A stretch of 63,713 nt of DNA from positions 113,775 through 177,487 of the forward strand of contig JAMYWO010000063.1 of the NCBI GenBank assembly GCA_024220525.1, read 5' to 3'. The DNA is from Cochliopodium minus. Taxonomy: Eukaryota > Discosea > Himatismenida > Cochliopodiidae. Of the stretch, positions 47,145-60,148 are shown one piece after another. Both the position numbers and the translations under genes were made by a program. The stretch's first letter is position 1. Each line of letters opens with the position of its first letter. A model generated the notes under the pieces. That model searched no databases. It worked only from the letters and a program-made list of their open reading frames with translations, and was not told where the DNA came from.

Positions 47145-50100
47145 ATGAATAATTCTGATACTGAATTTGCTTTAATCAAAAAGCTCATTTTTCGTTGGGG
47201 ATCATCTGTATGATTTAGCAGATATTAAAAAAAAAATTTATATTATTTTATTTATAGCTCCCTGCATTAGAGAAGAATGAAGGCAAAAAAGATGTTCAAG
47301 GCTTAAATAAAACAAATAATAGTATAAGGAATTCATTGTTGCATCTATCTACCACAAAAATTAATGAAGTTATATCCTATTTATTTGAATTACTTGAAGA
47401 AGTTCAAAAAGTACAATCAATCCAATTTTAACAAAATCATAATACTCATTAATAATTTTATTTGACAAAAATATTAAATAGCAAAAATCAAAAGATAATG
47501 AAATACAAACAAGTATAAAGAGTGTATTGATAATGATCTCTGATTGTATAAATTCAGCTTGGGATGGAATAAAGAGCGAATATCAAACAATGCAAGTTGA
47601 TGAACAGGAATTAATTAAAGTAAATATAAAGATTTTTAGAAAATTAGGGACAATATTGTATCAACTATTTTATACTGAAAATACATCAAAAATTTATTAT
47701 ACTTTTCATTTATACATCATCTCAATAATATTTATTAATGTTAATCATCTCTTATATCCTATAATTAGATTTCACAAAAAATCGAACAATCTGTTCCCCC
47801 TTCCCTTGATAACAATACCATACAAAAATCCATACAATTATTGCTGCCATTGTTTTTGCAAGGATCATATAAAAAAGAAGCAGGAAATTGTTTCTATCAA
47901 TTAAGCGCCAATAACCACGATCATATCTTCAACGAAATTTTAAAGATATTCAATGGGTTTTTGCAACCTCCCAAAGATAAAAATGCAAAGCCGATAAGCG
48001 AAGAAGATTTCATGAGTGCTTTGGAATTGATTTCATATCTTCACTTGAATGCTGATAAATTAGTCGCATTGATGTCTAAATTGGAGACATTATCCAAAAA
48101 TCTCAAAAAAATAAATCACCAATCTCTCTTTGCTGATATTCTGCGCTCGACCATATGGAATTGGATCAACAAATTCACAATGGAATTTCTATCATTAACT
48201 CATGAAAAACAAACTACAGATCAAAGACTAAGCAGTAAGATCATAAGAAAAAATAAAATATTTCTAAAATAAAATTTGATAATAATCAGATATTTCTATA
48301 TTTTAAATCCCAATTTATTCATAATATTTTCAACATATTTATTAATTTTCAAATTTACGAATCTTTATTAATCAGCTGCTTCTGATACTCTATTCGATAT
48401 AATTGATGGATGGTCAAAGAAATCAAAGAAAGTAAACTTTTTCTGGCCAGTTCAAACTATGTTGTTGGTGCTTTGTCCAAACATTCTTTTGCAGATATCA
48501 AGCAACCAGACATCACCATCCAAAGAAGCAGAATTGAAAGTCAAGTTTTTGGAGAAGCTAGAGAAATCCCTCAAAAATAACAAACCACCTGATGTTGCTA
48601 CTTCTTGTTATGTCGATATATGTAAAGCTTCCACATACGCACCTAAATCTGCATTACGTCACATTCTTCCTAAGATTGAGACTGAGCTCCACAACAAACT
48701 TTTTAATACAAAACTTCCTTTCAAGAACGAAAAAGGGTTAGTGGATGACAAATTGATGACTGACTTGCTCGTCGCTTCTTACAGACTCAACCATCGTAAA
48801 GTTGTCAACTCTCTTTTCAAAGATTGTTTGACGTACTCTGAAGCTGCTCCTGTTTTTAGACAAGTTGCTGTGAGCTCACTATTGAGAATAGCTAAAGAAG
48901 GAAGAGTTTTACCTTGGACTCCATTGATTAATGAAGCATATTCTACTTTAGTGCAACCTATCAGAGCTCTTTTTCCTTCAATCCAACAACAATTCGAGCA
49001 ATATGATTCAAAAAAAAACCTTACAGATAGAAAGAGCAAAACTTTTTGTGAAGGATTTGTCAAAGAAATCGACATCTTGGTTCTCTTGACCGAATTGTTT
49101 CATGCTGATCCAAACTTGCCTCTTTACCCTCTTTACAAAAACCCACAAGATCTCGAAGAAATCAAACAGATTCTCATTGGATTGTGTGCTTGCGTTTGTA
49201 GATTTGATTTGCCACAACTCTCTGAAAATGCAACCAAAGCGCTTTTGGTTTTGCACCAACCAGATCACATCAGAATGTGGTCTCCAAATTCTCAAGTTTC
49301 TGGGTTCTGGGATGTCAGCAGTGCCATTGCAAGTAACCTTTCGGATATCCTTATCAACACAAAGAATCTTACTTTGAAGCAAGTTTCTCAGGTTGTTTCT
49401 ACTATTGAGTCTGTTTTAACTTACAGAAATGACTTTTTGGCTAACACACCAAATAACAATCCCCAAACGACCATTATTGATTTGATAACATCAACAGCAA
49501 CAAGACTTGAAATCTCTTTGTTGATAAACTTGGTTAGTATCGATACCGATGTTTGCTCAAGAACTTCTAATTGTCTTCAATTACTCACTGGGGAAGTAGA
49601 TATCATGGGAGATTTCATAAAGACAGGAATTGTCATGAACTACCAAATTTACAAAAAACTTGGAGAAGTAAGCAAAACATCTACAGGTAGAGCGCATCAA
49701 CAAAAACTCTTTAGAAACACAATGTCAAGACTTGAAAGAAAGACACAAGGATCTTTCAAAGCTTGGGAAATTCTTTATGAACGTTGGCAAGCATACACCA
49801 CTGCAATCTTACTCATCCAAAAGAAGCAACTTGAAAAGGATACCCTTGAAAATCCTCAACTTGACAAAGAAAAGGTTTTGGCTTCTAAAGTTCTCCCTGT
49901 TCCTAAAAATTGGGAGTGGACCTATTTGTTAGAACTTGATGTAAATGATCTTATCCAAGAATGGTCCCACATCACTGGTTTGTTGTGCGCTTCTAGTGGA
50001 GTAGTTTTGGGACAAGAGTCTAGAGTTGAACTTAACTTGATGAAGTTCTCCAAAGAGATGTCTAATAAAACTACTGTAATTGATGCCTTCGTTGTACAAA

Positions 50101-53100
50101 TGTTGGACTTGAGCATCTGTGATAATGTAAATGTCAGAGAAAATGCAAAACAACTCTTGTCAAACAATTTGGCTCCCAGTGTATTCCCTACTTTCTTCAA
50201 AATTGTACAAGAAATCATCTCTGAATACTTTGATGACAAAGGAATCACCGTAACGACCCACAATGAAGACACCACTCTGTTTATTGAACAATGTACTGCT
50301 ATGTTGAAAGTAATTTTGGATAGACCACTTGAAAGAGATGACTTTACTTTGATCAATAACTTTGAGAGCATCTTGATCTCTATTTCCAACTATATCACCC
50401 AAATTCTCACTGAAAGAAACAAAACAGATCTCCAAATTAAAAATAGATTATGTACATTGCTCGATTCTGTTGTGGAGAAGAGAAACTATATTCAGTGCAG
50501 CGGTACTACAAAGGAAATTCTCATTGAAACTTTGATCGAGTGGACTTCCCAATTCAGAAAAGAAAAGGAAAACTCTGCAGGATCTTGCTACAACATTGAA
50601 GACACACAAATCAAAAAACTCGTCAAAGATCTCGATACACAAGCACTCCAGTCGATTGCATCTTTGTTGAGAGGTTTGAAACTTTCGGAAGAAGGCAATG
50701 AGAAATTCACAAAGTTCTTTTCTTTCTTTACAAAGATTTTGACTACCGCAAAGGAAGACAAAGAGACTCCAAGAAATGTCCCCCAACATACCATAAGAGC
50801 ACTTTCTAACCTTTTGAGTGCGAACACCAATGCTGGTCTTAACTTTTTCGTAACAATGGGTTATAATGATGATATTGAATTGAGAACATCATTCTTGAAA
50901 GTATTAGGAAACATTTTGAAGCAAGGAACAAAATTGGACTCTCTTTCTGGTGATGGTGGAAAATATGACAAGTTGGTTGAACTTTTGGTTGATGATGATT
51001 TTGATTTCGTTGTATCTCTTTGCGAATCTGTACAAATTACCGAAGCTGATGAGTTAGCAGAGATTTTGACTCACATCTTCGAAGCTAATGACAAAACATC
51101 TGATTTGATCAAAATCGCTATTGCTGTTGAGATCCAAAAAACAGAAGCTGTAAACACTCTCTTTAGAAGAAATTCGATTGCTACCAAATTGATGACCAAC
51201 TACAGTATGTTGATTGGACACGAATACTTGAAAGAAACTGTGGGGCCTTTGTTAATGCAGATCTTGTCAAAGCCAACTGGGTACGAGTTGGATCCATCCA
51301 AACTTCCTCAAGGACAAGTTATGGAAGAGAATCAAAAAGCTGTTTGGGATCTTTCTTTGAATGTACTTGAAAGGGTCGAACAAACTGTAAATATGTTGCC
51401 TCTTCCTTTCAGAGAGATTTGTGCTTTCATGCAAGAAGCAGTTTCTCAAAAATTCCCTGGACATGCTCACACTGCTATTGGAGGATTTATTTTCTTGAGG
51501 TACATCTGCCCTTCACTTGTTACTCCTGATGGTTATGGATTAGTTCAAAATATGCCTAAAGAACCTAGAAGAGGGTTGGTTCTTGCAGCAAAAACTTTGC
51601 AAAATCTTGCCAACAAACAAAAGTTTACAAAAGAACCTTTCATGGATTGTATGAACGTCTTTGTAGATGAACATTTGGAAAGAATCTCAAAATTATTCGA
51701 TCAATTAGCGATTGTACCAACCAATGCTCCTCCTCATCCTCCTAGTCTTTTCACCGAAGAACAGAAAGAGTTTGATCTTGAAAGATTCCATTGGTACATT
51801 TCCAACAACATCAAGAGAATTTCTCAATCTTTGGGTGTCACCACTGAAAGACAAAAAGTTTTGGAAAGATTAACAATCATCTTGTCTGATATTGGTAATT
51901 ATTAACATTCCTCCTCTATTTATTTGATCTTTTCAATTTTTTTTTTTCAAAAACAGGTCCTGCGCCAGATGAGAATCCTAAAAAGAAAAGAGAAGAAAAC
52001 TTTTCTCTAGCAAAGAGAACTGGTCAAGGAGACGAATTGCAACAATTTATGAATGAATACAGCAAGAGAGATATTTCTGAATTGAAAAAGAAAAAGATCT
52101 TCTACAAAGGAGGAACCTCAAAAGAAGCAGGATCCATCTTCTACTTGATCATGTCTGAGATTAAAAGAGATGCAGACTTTGGACTTTTGACATACTTGGT
52201 ATTGAAAGAGTTGCAACCTTTCTTCAGTGCTGATCAACCATTCTCCTTGATTGTCGATACATCTTTTATGGAAGCAGAAAATCAGCCAGATCAAACTTGG
52301 TCTCAAAAACTTCAGAAGCTCCTTCCTGCTCAGCTCACAGAAAATCTAAAGTTCTTTGTCATTTTGAATCCATCTCGTTTGTTCAAGAAGCTTGTTTCCA
52401 AACGTTGGTTGACAAGATTGATCCCTAAAGGTGCTTCTAAAAAACTCAACATTGAACTAAAACCTGATAAGATTCAAAAATTGTTTGGAATCAACGATTT
52501 GCAACTTCCACCAAAGACCCTTTCACTTTTTAAAATTCAAGCTACATGGAAGGGAGTCGAAAAAATTTCAAGCAACTTTGGAAAACAACAAAAGGAAATC
52601 ACTCTTCAACTTGCAAGTACTACATTTCAGATCATCTATTCTAAAACTGTAAATATTTTGGGACAACAAGCACAGTTCCTTGACATCTTTAACATTTCTG
52701 ATCTTAAAAACTTGACAATGGAAGAAAACGGAGTATTTTCTGTGCGTTTCGCAGATTCATCTGGTGAACAGGTTCTTTCTTTCAGAACCACAAGTGCGGA
52801 ACAAATTGTGAATGCATTGGAATCTGCTAAAACAAGATACAACCTTTCCAAACCACAAGTATCAGTCAGAACATTCAGACCATCAGATGTTCCTGGTACT
52901 TTGTTGAACTTGGCTTTCTTGAACACTGGTTCCTCCAATGCTGAAGCAAGAACAGCGGGATACAACTTGTTGACCGCTATTTGCAGCTACTTCAACTATC
53001 CTATCAGTATTGAATTATTTGAGACTCAAGGATTGTGCGTGCCAAGAGCAAATAACAATTTTGTTGTCAAAACAAGTCAAAAGCTTGCAAAGAGTCTTCC

Positions 53101-55116
53101 TAATCTTACCTTGGAGTTCATTTTGGAGTGTATTCACGGTTTTAAGAAAGCTCCTTTTGAGGGAAAACATTTGTGCCTTTCTTACTTGAAACCTTGGCTT
53201 CCAAACTTGAGAGAATACTTCAAACAAGTCGCAAAGGAAATTCAAGAAGGATCTACTCCTGTCGAAGGATCCAAAACAGAAAAGTTGAACAGTATTTTGT
53301 CTAATTTCATCCAAATCACTTTGACAGAAAAAGAAATCAGACCTGCCATTCTATCAAAAATATGGAAGCCAATCGGAAACTTAGAAGAGTCTTTGGATAT
53401 GGTCATTGAACAATTAACAAATAAATTCCTCAAAGAAGGAGGAATTTCACCAACCACCATCGAGAGAATGGAGCCTCTTTGCGACATTGCAATCACCGTC
53501 GCCATCCCAAGCTCTGTCTTGTTCACCAAAAAGTTGATCGATCTCGTCCTAAAATTGTTGTCTTCCACTTCCAGCAGTCCCGTCGATGATCTCTCTAAAC
53601 ATCCGTTGTGGGGCAACATCAGCGTCATCAGTCGTTTCTTGTTGATGATTTCTTTTGACAACCTCATCCATGTCGAACAATACCTCCCTCAACTCCTCCA
53701 CATCGTCGTCTTGTTGTTCTCCACCGGATCATTCATCGAAAGAGCAACCACCCACAGATTCTTGTTGAACATCATCCACTCCCTCTACTTGCTAAAGGTA
53801 ACCCCTGAAAATCGTCTTCCATCCGTTGCTTTCCATCTCCAAGAACTCACCCAACTCAAGAACCTCGTCAACTTTGGTTTCGGATCCTTCCAAAAATTGA
53901 CCCCTTTCACTACCAACTTGGAAACCGAAGGAAACAAAGACACCATCCCTCCAAAGTTCTTGATCAACAACGTCGAGACTGTTGCCATGACCTTGCGTAA
54001 CATCGTCGAGGCTTTGTCTCCTAACAACAATTTGCTCGGCACCAAGTGGCACCAAGGTTGGTTGGACTTTACCCTCGCTACTGCTTTCACCCCTAATCCT
54101 GCAATGCAACCTCGTGCTTTTGTAACCTTGGGTATCATCGCAAACAGGTAAGATAAATAGAAACATCTTCTTTAATTATTCAAAAAAAAATGTTTATTTC
54201 TTCAATTGTTTTTTTTTAAATATTTTATACAGTTATTTTATTTTTTTCATAATTTTTTTAATTTGTCTTTTCATAATTTTTTTGTTTTTTTTATTTTATT
54301 TTGATTCATTCAAAATTTTTAATTTTTTTTTCTAAATCTCTCAATTTTGAAAATAAAGCTCTGAGATTGCAACAGACGATTTGATTGGAAAACTCTTAGG
54401 ATCCCTCAAAGGCTTCCTTGACGACCCAAAAGTCTCACAAGATCTCTCCGTCTCCATCGTGATCTGTCTCTCCTCGATCTTCGAGTACATCCCTCTCAAG
54501 AGCGTCTACTTCTCCCAAATGTTCTGGTTGGCAATGTCCCTCATCCAAATCAAACAAATCCCTATGTTCTCTGCGGCCATCGCTTTGTTGGAAAATATCT
54601 TGAAGACCGCCGAGAAGCACAACTGCTTCGAGAATGTCAGCATTGAGAGCTACTTCATGAGCTCCAGAAAGGAGAACGCCATCAAGACCGTCTTGGAGCA
54701 GTTGGATGTTGACAGCGCCATTTCCTTCGAGAACAGCTTTTCTTTTGCAGTGACCGCCCACTTGTTGAAAGGTTTTTTTTTATTTTTTTCTTTTTATTTT
54801 ATATTTTTTTCATTTTTATTTTATATTTTTTTCATTTTTATTTTTTAGTTTTTAAATTATTCTTTTTTATTTAAACCTCTACTTTTTATTATTTAATTTT
54901 TTTAATCAAGTTTTATATTTCATTTTTCCTTTACTTTTTTATTTTTACTTTTTAAAATTTTTATTTTATTTTTTTATTTTGATTTTTTTTATTTTTTTAT
55001 TTTTTTATTTTATTTTTTTATTTTGATTTTTTTTTATTTTTTCATTGATTTCTCATTTATTTTTTACTTTTTAAAGGACTCAAACATCCTAAGACGAAGA
55101 GTCAAACTGCAAGAAC
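47145..55116 (+). CDS. NF1: Neurofibromin-like RasGAP, copy B (3' end lost at the join)
   Basis: Eight exons: 47145-47207, 47258-47410, 47482-47619, 47769-48234, 48376-51894, 51957-54147, 54359-54771, 55077-55116. About 2327 residues are present, against roughly 2800 in human NF1. The N-terminal ~1120 residues are helical. The RasGAP domain (~1130-1430) has the arginine-finger motif LFRRNS and the FLRYICPSLVTP signature (FLRxxxPA in others), so it should be active on Ras. A Sec14-like domain follows at ~1485-1650 (KKKIFYKGGTSKEAG, LVLKELQPFF) with the PH-like module to ~1760, the pairing that defines neurofibromin. The C-terminal region is HEAT-like and stops inside exon 8 (HLLKGLKHPKTKSQTART) at the N at 55117. 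Exon 5 (3519 nt) and exon 6 (2191 nt) are exceptionally long for this genome. Confidence 0.92.
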
Positions 55117-55117
55117 A
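55117..55117. other. Single N: probable contig join
   Basis: The base falls in exon 8 of neurofibromin copy B. Coding character stops abruptly on its right side, where AT-rich non-coding sequence begins. Confidence 0.85.
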
Positions 55118-55415
55118 NAATCTCTTGATATACTTTATCAAATTTAATTCCATCATTTTATCTCTTTAATATTTGATCATTTGATCTCAATAATATCCAT
55201 TTGATAAGTAATATACATCCGAAAATAAATATACAGATAATTTGAGATTATTGGCCATTTCCTACATCTCTACTCTTTTTATAATAAAATCTTTAAATTC
55301 TGATAAAAATTTCAAATTTAATCAAAATGGCTTCAATTGAATTCAAGATCCTTTAAATCATAAAAACAAAAAATCATAAAAAAATTTAATATACAACTTA
55401 TCTTTAAAAGTAAAA
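55118..55415. other. 298-bp non-coding stretch after the join
   Basis: AT-rich sequence between the N and the 3' end of the Rho-like gene. Nothing recognisable. Confidence 0.5.
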
Positions 55416-56263
55416 TTAAAAAGAAACACATTTCTTTTTAGTATCTTTCTTTGTTGATTGATAATAATTGTTTTTAAGTAAATAAACAGAGAAACATTCT
55501 TCAAAAACATGACTCACATTCGAAAGTAAAGAACTACATTCGATGTAAGAATGGGCATTAATTTGCTTTGCCATATTACGCCCTTCTTCGAACGTGACAA
55601 ACGTAAGACCCCGCTCAGCCAATTTTTGAATCATTTCTTCATCTGTTCTTAGGTCAATTTTATTTCCGCAAAGCACTATGGGTGTGTTTGGCATGTGGAG
55701 GCGAATTTCTGGACAGTAATAATCTCTAGCGGCCTCAAATGATCTTCTATTTATAACATCAAACATCTTTTTTTTTGACATTATTTAAATAAAAAGAATA
55801 AGAATATTTGAATAAAAGGTTTTGAAGCCAAATATAATATTAACTAAAAGAAAAATGTCAGTTTCAGGGTATGTGAGTGGTCTTATCCTTGTGTAGTCTT
55901 CTCCTCCACCAACTTCCCAGAAACTAATCAACACATCAAATTTATTATTTGACTAAAGTTGAATATTACCTAATTTCAAAGCTTTTTTCTTTTGAATATT
56001 AAAATTTTAAATTTTAATTCAAATTTTTTTATAACGTAAGTAAAAAACTTTTGCCTCTAAATTTTCTTTCCTCTCCAAAATTCTCATGTATTGTTGGAAT
56101 ATATTCATGTGGGAATGAATGCAAAGTTTGTACCATCAATGAACATGTTTTCCCTTTATTTAAATTATTTTTTATATGAGTATATCTGATGAATTTTCAA
56201 GATAGGAATATATTTACCAACATGAAAATCTCCAACTAAAATCATTTTGATTTTCTTTGACAT
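55416..56263 (-). CDS. Rho-family GTPase with altered switch II
   Basis: Four exons (56218-56263, 56036-56153, 55845-55923, 55416-55766) give 197 residues. The P-loop GDFHVGKT (residues 11-18) is intact, as is the switch I threonine in YIPTIHENF. The effector/switch II region reads FWEVGGGEDYTRIRPLTYPETD. This aligns without gaps to the WDTAGQEEYDRLRPLSY of Rho proteins, so Asp57 is Glu58 and the catalytic Gln61 is Gly62. G4 is GNKIDLR and G5 is ECSSLL. The tail KDTKKKCVSF is a polybasic region with a CaaX box ending in Phe, expected to be prenylated. Loss of the Gln predicts slow GTP hydrolysis, as in the Rnd group. Function is inferred to be cytoskeletal signalling. Confidence 0.88.
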
Positions 56264-56389
56264 TTTTTTTATAAATTTTTACCATTCATATTTCTATATA
56301 CTTTCAATATGTTTGATATTCATTGTTAATCAGAGGTTGAATGATCCATCTTTCAAAGTTTCTTTAAATGAAAAATTATCAAAAAAAAA
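56264..56389. promoter_or_regulatory. 126-bp divergent intergenic region
   Basis: Between the start codons of the Rho-like gene (minus) and the secreted hydrolase gene (plus). AT-rich; no motif recognised. Confidence 0.45.
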
Positions 56390-57698
56390 ATGAAAGTCAT
56401 TTTGATTATTGCCCTTCTCATTTTCATCTCGAACCAGATTGAAGTAAAGATAATGAGTTTTAGTAAAAATTTCTTGAAATTTTCTTTTTCCTATGTTACA
56501 TAACGGGATGAATTTTAAAAGATATACAGTAAAAGATTTTTATGGAAATTATAATTTCAATTATATTGATTTTATAAAAGAGTTGGGAAGGATATAAATG
56601 GTATACAAAATCAATTCTGAAATACTTTGATTAATTGAATTTTGCATAGGAAAAAGTGACTTATTACTGCAAGGAGATGTGATAAAATATTCGGATGCTC
56701 AATTGGTGGGATTACAAGAAGTGGATAACAATACAACAAGAGTAAACGAAATAAATCAATATAATTTTGGAAATTTTTTTGTATGAAATTATGACAATGA
56801 TCTGTTAATATCAATGATAAAGATATCTTTGATAGAAAGTGAATTATTATTTGAAATTTCTTTTCTTTTTATATATGATCGAATAAAAAATGTTTATTTC
56901 TTATTTTCAAGAATCCAAACCAAGATCAACCAAAAATTCTTGCGAAACATACAAATATGACAGAATATTATGGAAAGTTCAGAGATTTCCAAGGAGGAGG
57001 ATACGGGGTCTGTCTACTTTCAAAATTCAAAGTTTTGCAAGAAAAAATCTTCTATTTCAATAAACCAGGGAGCAAATCAAAAACACCTCCTTCAGAGTGG
57101 TAAAAAAGTTACAAAAAAAATTTGTTTTTTTTTTCCCTCATTTTTCTTTGTAAAGCTCTGAGCCAAAGTCGGATGATTATTGTCAGGGAGCAGTTGCTAT
57201 TGAGGTTGATGTGGCTGGAAAATCTCTTTTTTTTGTTACAACTCATCTGGGGTTTAAACTTTTTATTTTTTTATTTTTTAGTATATTTTATTTATTATTT
57301 TGAATATTTGATTTAGAATTGGTTTGCAGTACAACGAAACTATTCAGCTCGTCTCTTTTGTAGAATCACTCGGAACTGACAATGTTATAATCACGGGAGA
57401 TTTTAATGTTCAACCTAATGAAGGTATTTCATTTATTTATTATTTTATTTATAACTTTATTAATTTATTTTCAATTATTTTTTGAAAAGATGCTTATAAA
57501 AAAGCCACAGAAACGTGGAATGATGCTTGGGTTCTTTGTGGGAGTGGAAATGGATACACTTTCAACTCTTCGGTCCCAACGAGAAGGATCGACTACTTGT
57601 TCTTCCCCAAATCTTCTTCCATCACTTGTTCTTTCGCAACTGTGATCAACACTGTAACGAGTGATCATAGACCTGTTCTTGTACATTTTGACATTTAA
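56390..57698 (+). CDS. Secreted endonuclease/exonuclease/phosphatase-fold hydrolase
   Basis: Eight exons: 56390-56462, 56522-56528, 56581-56600, 56650-56741, 56912-57099, 57156-57251, 57317-57423, 57490-57698, giving 263 residues. Exon 1 encodes a signal peptide (MKVILIIALLIFISNQIE). The EEP active-site blocks are in order: VKIMSFNIQVGKDINGKSD with the metal-binding Asn, DAQLVGLQEVDNNTTR with the catalytic Glu, GGYGVCLLSKF, FFVTTHLGIGLQYNETIQL, VIITGDFNVQPNE with Asp/Asn, RIDYLFF and TSDHRPVLV with the Asp-His pair. All catalytic residues appear kept. The 7-nt and 20-nt exons are needed to restore MSFNIQVGKDINGK, which fits the family exactly. Possible roles are extracellular nuclease, sphingomyelinase-like or phosphatase; the substrate cannot be read from sequence. 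Confidence 0.87.
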
Positions 57699-57819
57699 AT
57701 TAAAAAATACTTTAAAAGTTTATAATTAATCTCAATTTATTTTTTTTTCCCCAGCAGCAATAGGAAAATAAATTTTTTATAACTTTTTTAACTTCCTCTT
57801 TCAACAAAAAAAAATAAAA

Positions 57820-59079
57820 ATGATAATGGATAGATATTTATTCACAGTGAAGAGATATAGAAAACCAATCTCCATCATTTCCATCCTTTACATTTTGATT
57901 TTATGCCTAGTCATTTTTTTTATCAACTATTCCCAAAAGGAAGAAATTAATATTGAAGAAAAGATGACAAATGATGAGGTATTTTCCCTATTAAATACAT
58001 CAAATTTATGTTTAAAAGTTTCAAAACTATAAAAAAATTTCAATTTATTTTTTCAGAGAAATAATATTTTGTATATAAAGATAATAGTTGTAGGAGCAGC
58101 TCATCCAATAAATTCACAAGTATGTTTGAATCTTGGATTAATGTTGAGGAATGAATACACTGTTTATATTTATACCAAACTTTTCTTTCCAGATAAATAC
58201 GATGAATTAAAGAAAAAGAACATAAAACCTTTGGCGATGGAAAGGTTTTGCACCAATGGAAATCTAAGTGTAACAGAAGAGAAGATTACTTTATTTGTAG
58301 ATTTGTATGATGTAATTTTTTTGCGTGAAAGGTTTGTGAACAAAAAAAAAAGAATTTTGATTATATTTGACTTATTTTTGTATTAGTAAATTTTTAAAAC
58401 CTGTTTTTGAAAAAGTTGTTGGGGCGGACGTAACTAGTAAAAAAGTGATTATAAGCACAGAGAGGGAACCTTGGCCATTCAACTCTGACATCTTTTGGTC
58501 TTGTGAAGAATATCCAAATAAAATGATGCTCGAAAAATACGAAAAGATGCCTTCAGTTCCCATCAAATATTTAAACAGCGGAATATTCTTGGGCGAAAAA
58601 AAAAATTTGTGCAAATTTTCCAGGTTGGTTGATAAAAAACTTAAAACTTTGGGCCCTAAATGCTCAGATGACCAGGGCATCAGTGCTGTTGTTATGTTTG
58701 AAAATAAAGATTGGGTAGAGTTGGATGGATACAACCACATCAGTGCTTCTAGCAACTTGAATAAAATGATAGGTTCAAATCAGATCCAACAAAAAGAGAA
58801 CAAATTTTTTTATTATGATAATATTACCAACACAAGTAATGATTCTGTTTTACATAATTTTTTTTTTAATATTTTTTTTTTGCAGGACCTTTTATTTTGC
58901 ATTTCAATGGTTTGAAGACTGATTATTTCTATTTTTTTAACATGCATCTTTCTTATGGAATGGAGGACGTTTACGAAAAGAACTTTTATTTGGACGAGAA
59001 ACTTGTCAACTTTGGCGAAATCTGCAAAACTTTTCTCAGCAAAAAAATGAGTGTCAAAACGAACCAGTTTGGGAACTAA
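57820..59079 (+). CDS. Type II membrane glycosyltransferase, PLOD/procollagen-galactosyltransferase-like
   Basis: Four exons (57820-57978, 58057-58331, 58387-58835, 58886-59079) give 358 residues. A short basic cytosolic tail precedes one signal anchor (ISIISILYILILCLVIFFI), so the enzyme should face the Golgi or ER lumen. The GT-A core includes LFVDLYDVIFLRE, whose DLYD supplies the DxD-type metal site (FTDSYDV in lysyl hydroxylase). Further matches are IISTEREPWPFNSDIFW, IKYLNSGIFLGE, SDDQGISAVV and RPFILHFNG, in the order seen in the glycosyltransferase domain of PLOD enzymes. It probably transfers glucose or galactose to hydroxylated residues or glycans. There is no attached hydroxylase domain. 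Exon 3 uses an internal GT donor after NITNT that keeps phase with the HFNG exon. Confidence 0.8.
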
Positions 59080-59175
59080 AAGGAATTAATTTTTAAAATT
59101 AAAACACGTGTATAATTAAAATTAAATAAAATAAAAAAAAATTGAAAGGAAGATTAAATCTTGAATCAATTTTGT

Positions 59176-60148
59176 ATGTTAAAGTATGGTAATTTGCAAA
59201 AAACCAAAATCTACAATTCATTCAAATCTTGTAAAATGAGATTCTACTGTACCTATTCTGAACAATTGAATACAATGATGAAATCATGTTGCAAGATATT
59301 TGTATCAAGCGCTCAGAGGGATTATGAAAGGTTTCAACTCAAAAATTAAATTCATTTATAAAAAAATTTTTCATGATTTTAGTCCATGGATAGTGAAATC
59401 ACAAGAAAAATGCTATGGATCAGGATTTGTAAACTTACATCAGATATAATCTGACTGATATTTGTTTTTTTTTTTATCAATTAACATGATAATCATCATT
59501 ATGATTATATTCTTTAGGTTATATCCCTTGAAAAAGATAATCAAAGTAAATTACATATTCTAACCAATGCACATGTTGTAAAAGATAATACATCGTAAAA
59601 AAATTTTTTTTTATTTTAATTATTAAATAAATAAAAATTTGATTGAAGAATCCTTGTGAGAAACTCTTTTTTCTCAAAAAAATTTGAAGCAAAGGTAGAG
59701 TGTTATGGAGCCGAGTGTGATTTGGCACTCCTTTCCATCAACAGCGACTCTTTTTGGAAAGGAATGCAGGCACTTGAGATCTCAGAAAAGCTGCCTTTTC
59801 TTCAATCAAAAGTTGTTGCATATGGATTTCCAAAGGGTGATTTTTTATTTTTTATTTTTTGTTTTTTTATTTTTATTTTTTATTTTTTATTTTTTATTTT
59901 TTATTTTTATTTTTATTTTTATTTTTTATTTTTATTTTTATTTTTTTATTTTATTTTTCTAGTTTATTTTAATATTTTTTTAAAATAGGAGGAGACAATT
60001 TATCGGTCACTACAGGTGTTGTTTCCAGAATAACAACAGACAGCTATGTTGATTTGGTAAATATTTTTTCTTCTTTGGAAGTCTATATCTTTTTAAACTA
60101 AAATAATATTCAGGATACACCCAATCTTCCGATGGTACAAGTTTCTTC
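59176..60148 (+). CDS. Deg/HtrA-type serine protease, catalytic-serine exon missing
   Basis: Six exons (59176-59330, 59383-59428, 59518-59594, 59649-59836, 59989-60056, 60114-60148) read in phase for about 189 residues. The N-terminal 50 residues are basic and Cys/Ser-rich, perhaps an organelle presequence. Two of the triad are present: His86 in HILTNAHVVKDNTS and Asp117 in GAECDLALLSI. The following segments (FWKGMQALEISEKLPFL, VVAYGFPKGGDNLSVTTGVV, SRITTDSYVDL) match plant-type DEG9/DEG2 proteases. After PMVQVSS a proper GT donor opens, but no downstream exon with the NPGNSGGP serine motif or a PDZ domain exists before the next, opposing gene. The gene is cut in the AT tract at 60149-60310, probably by collapse of that tract in assembly. 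Confidence 0.8.
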
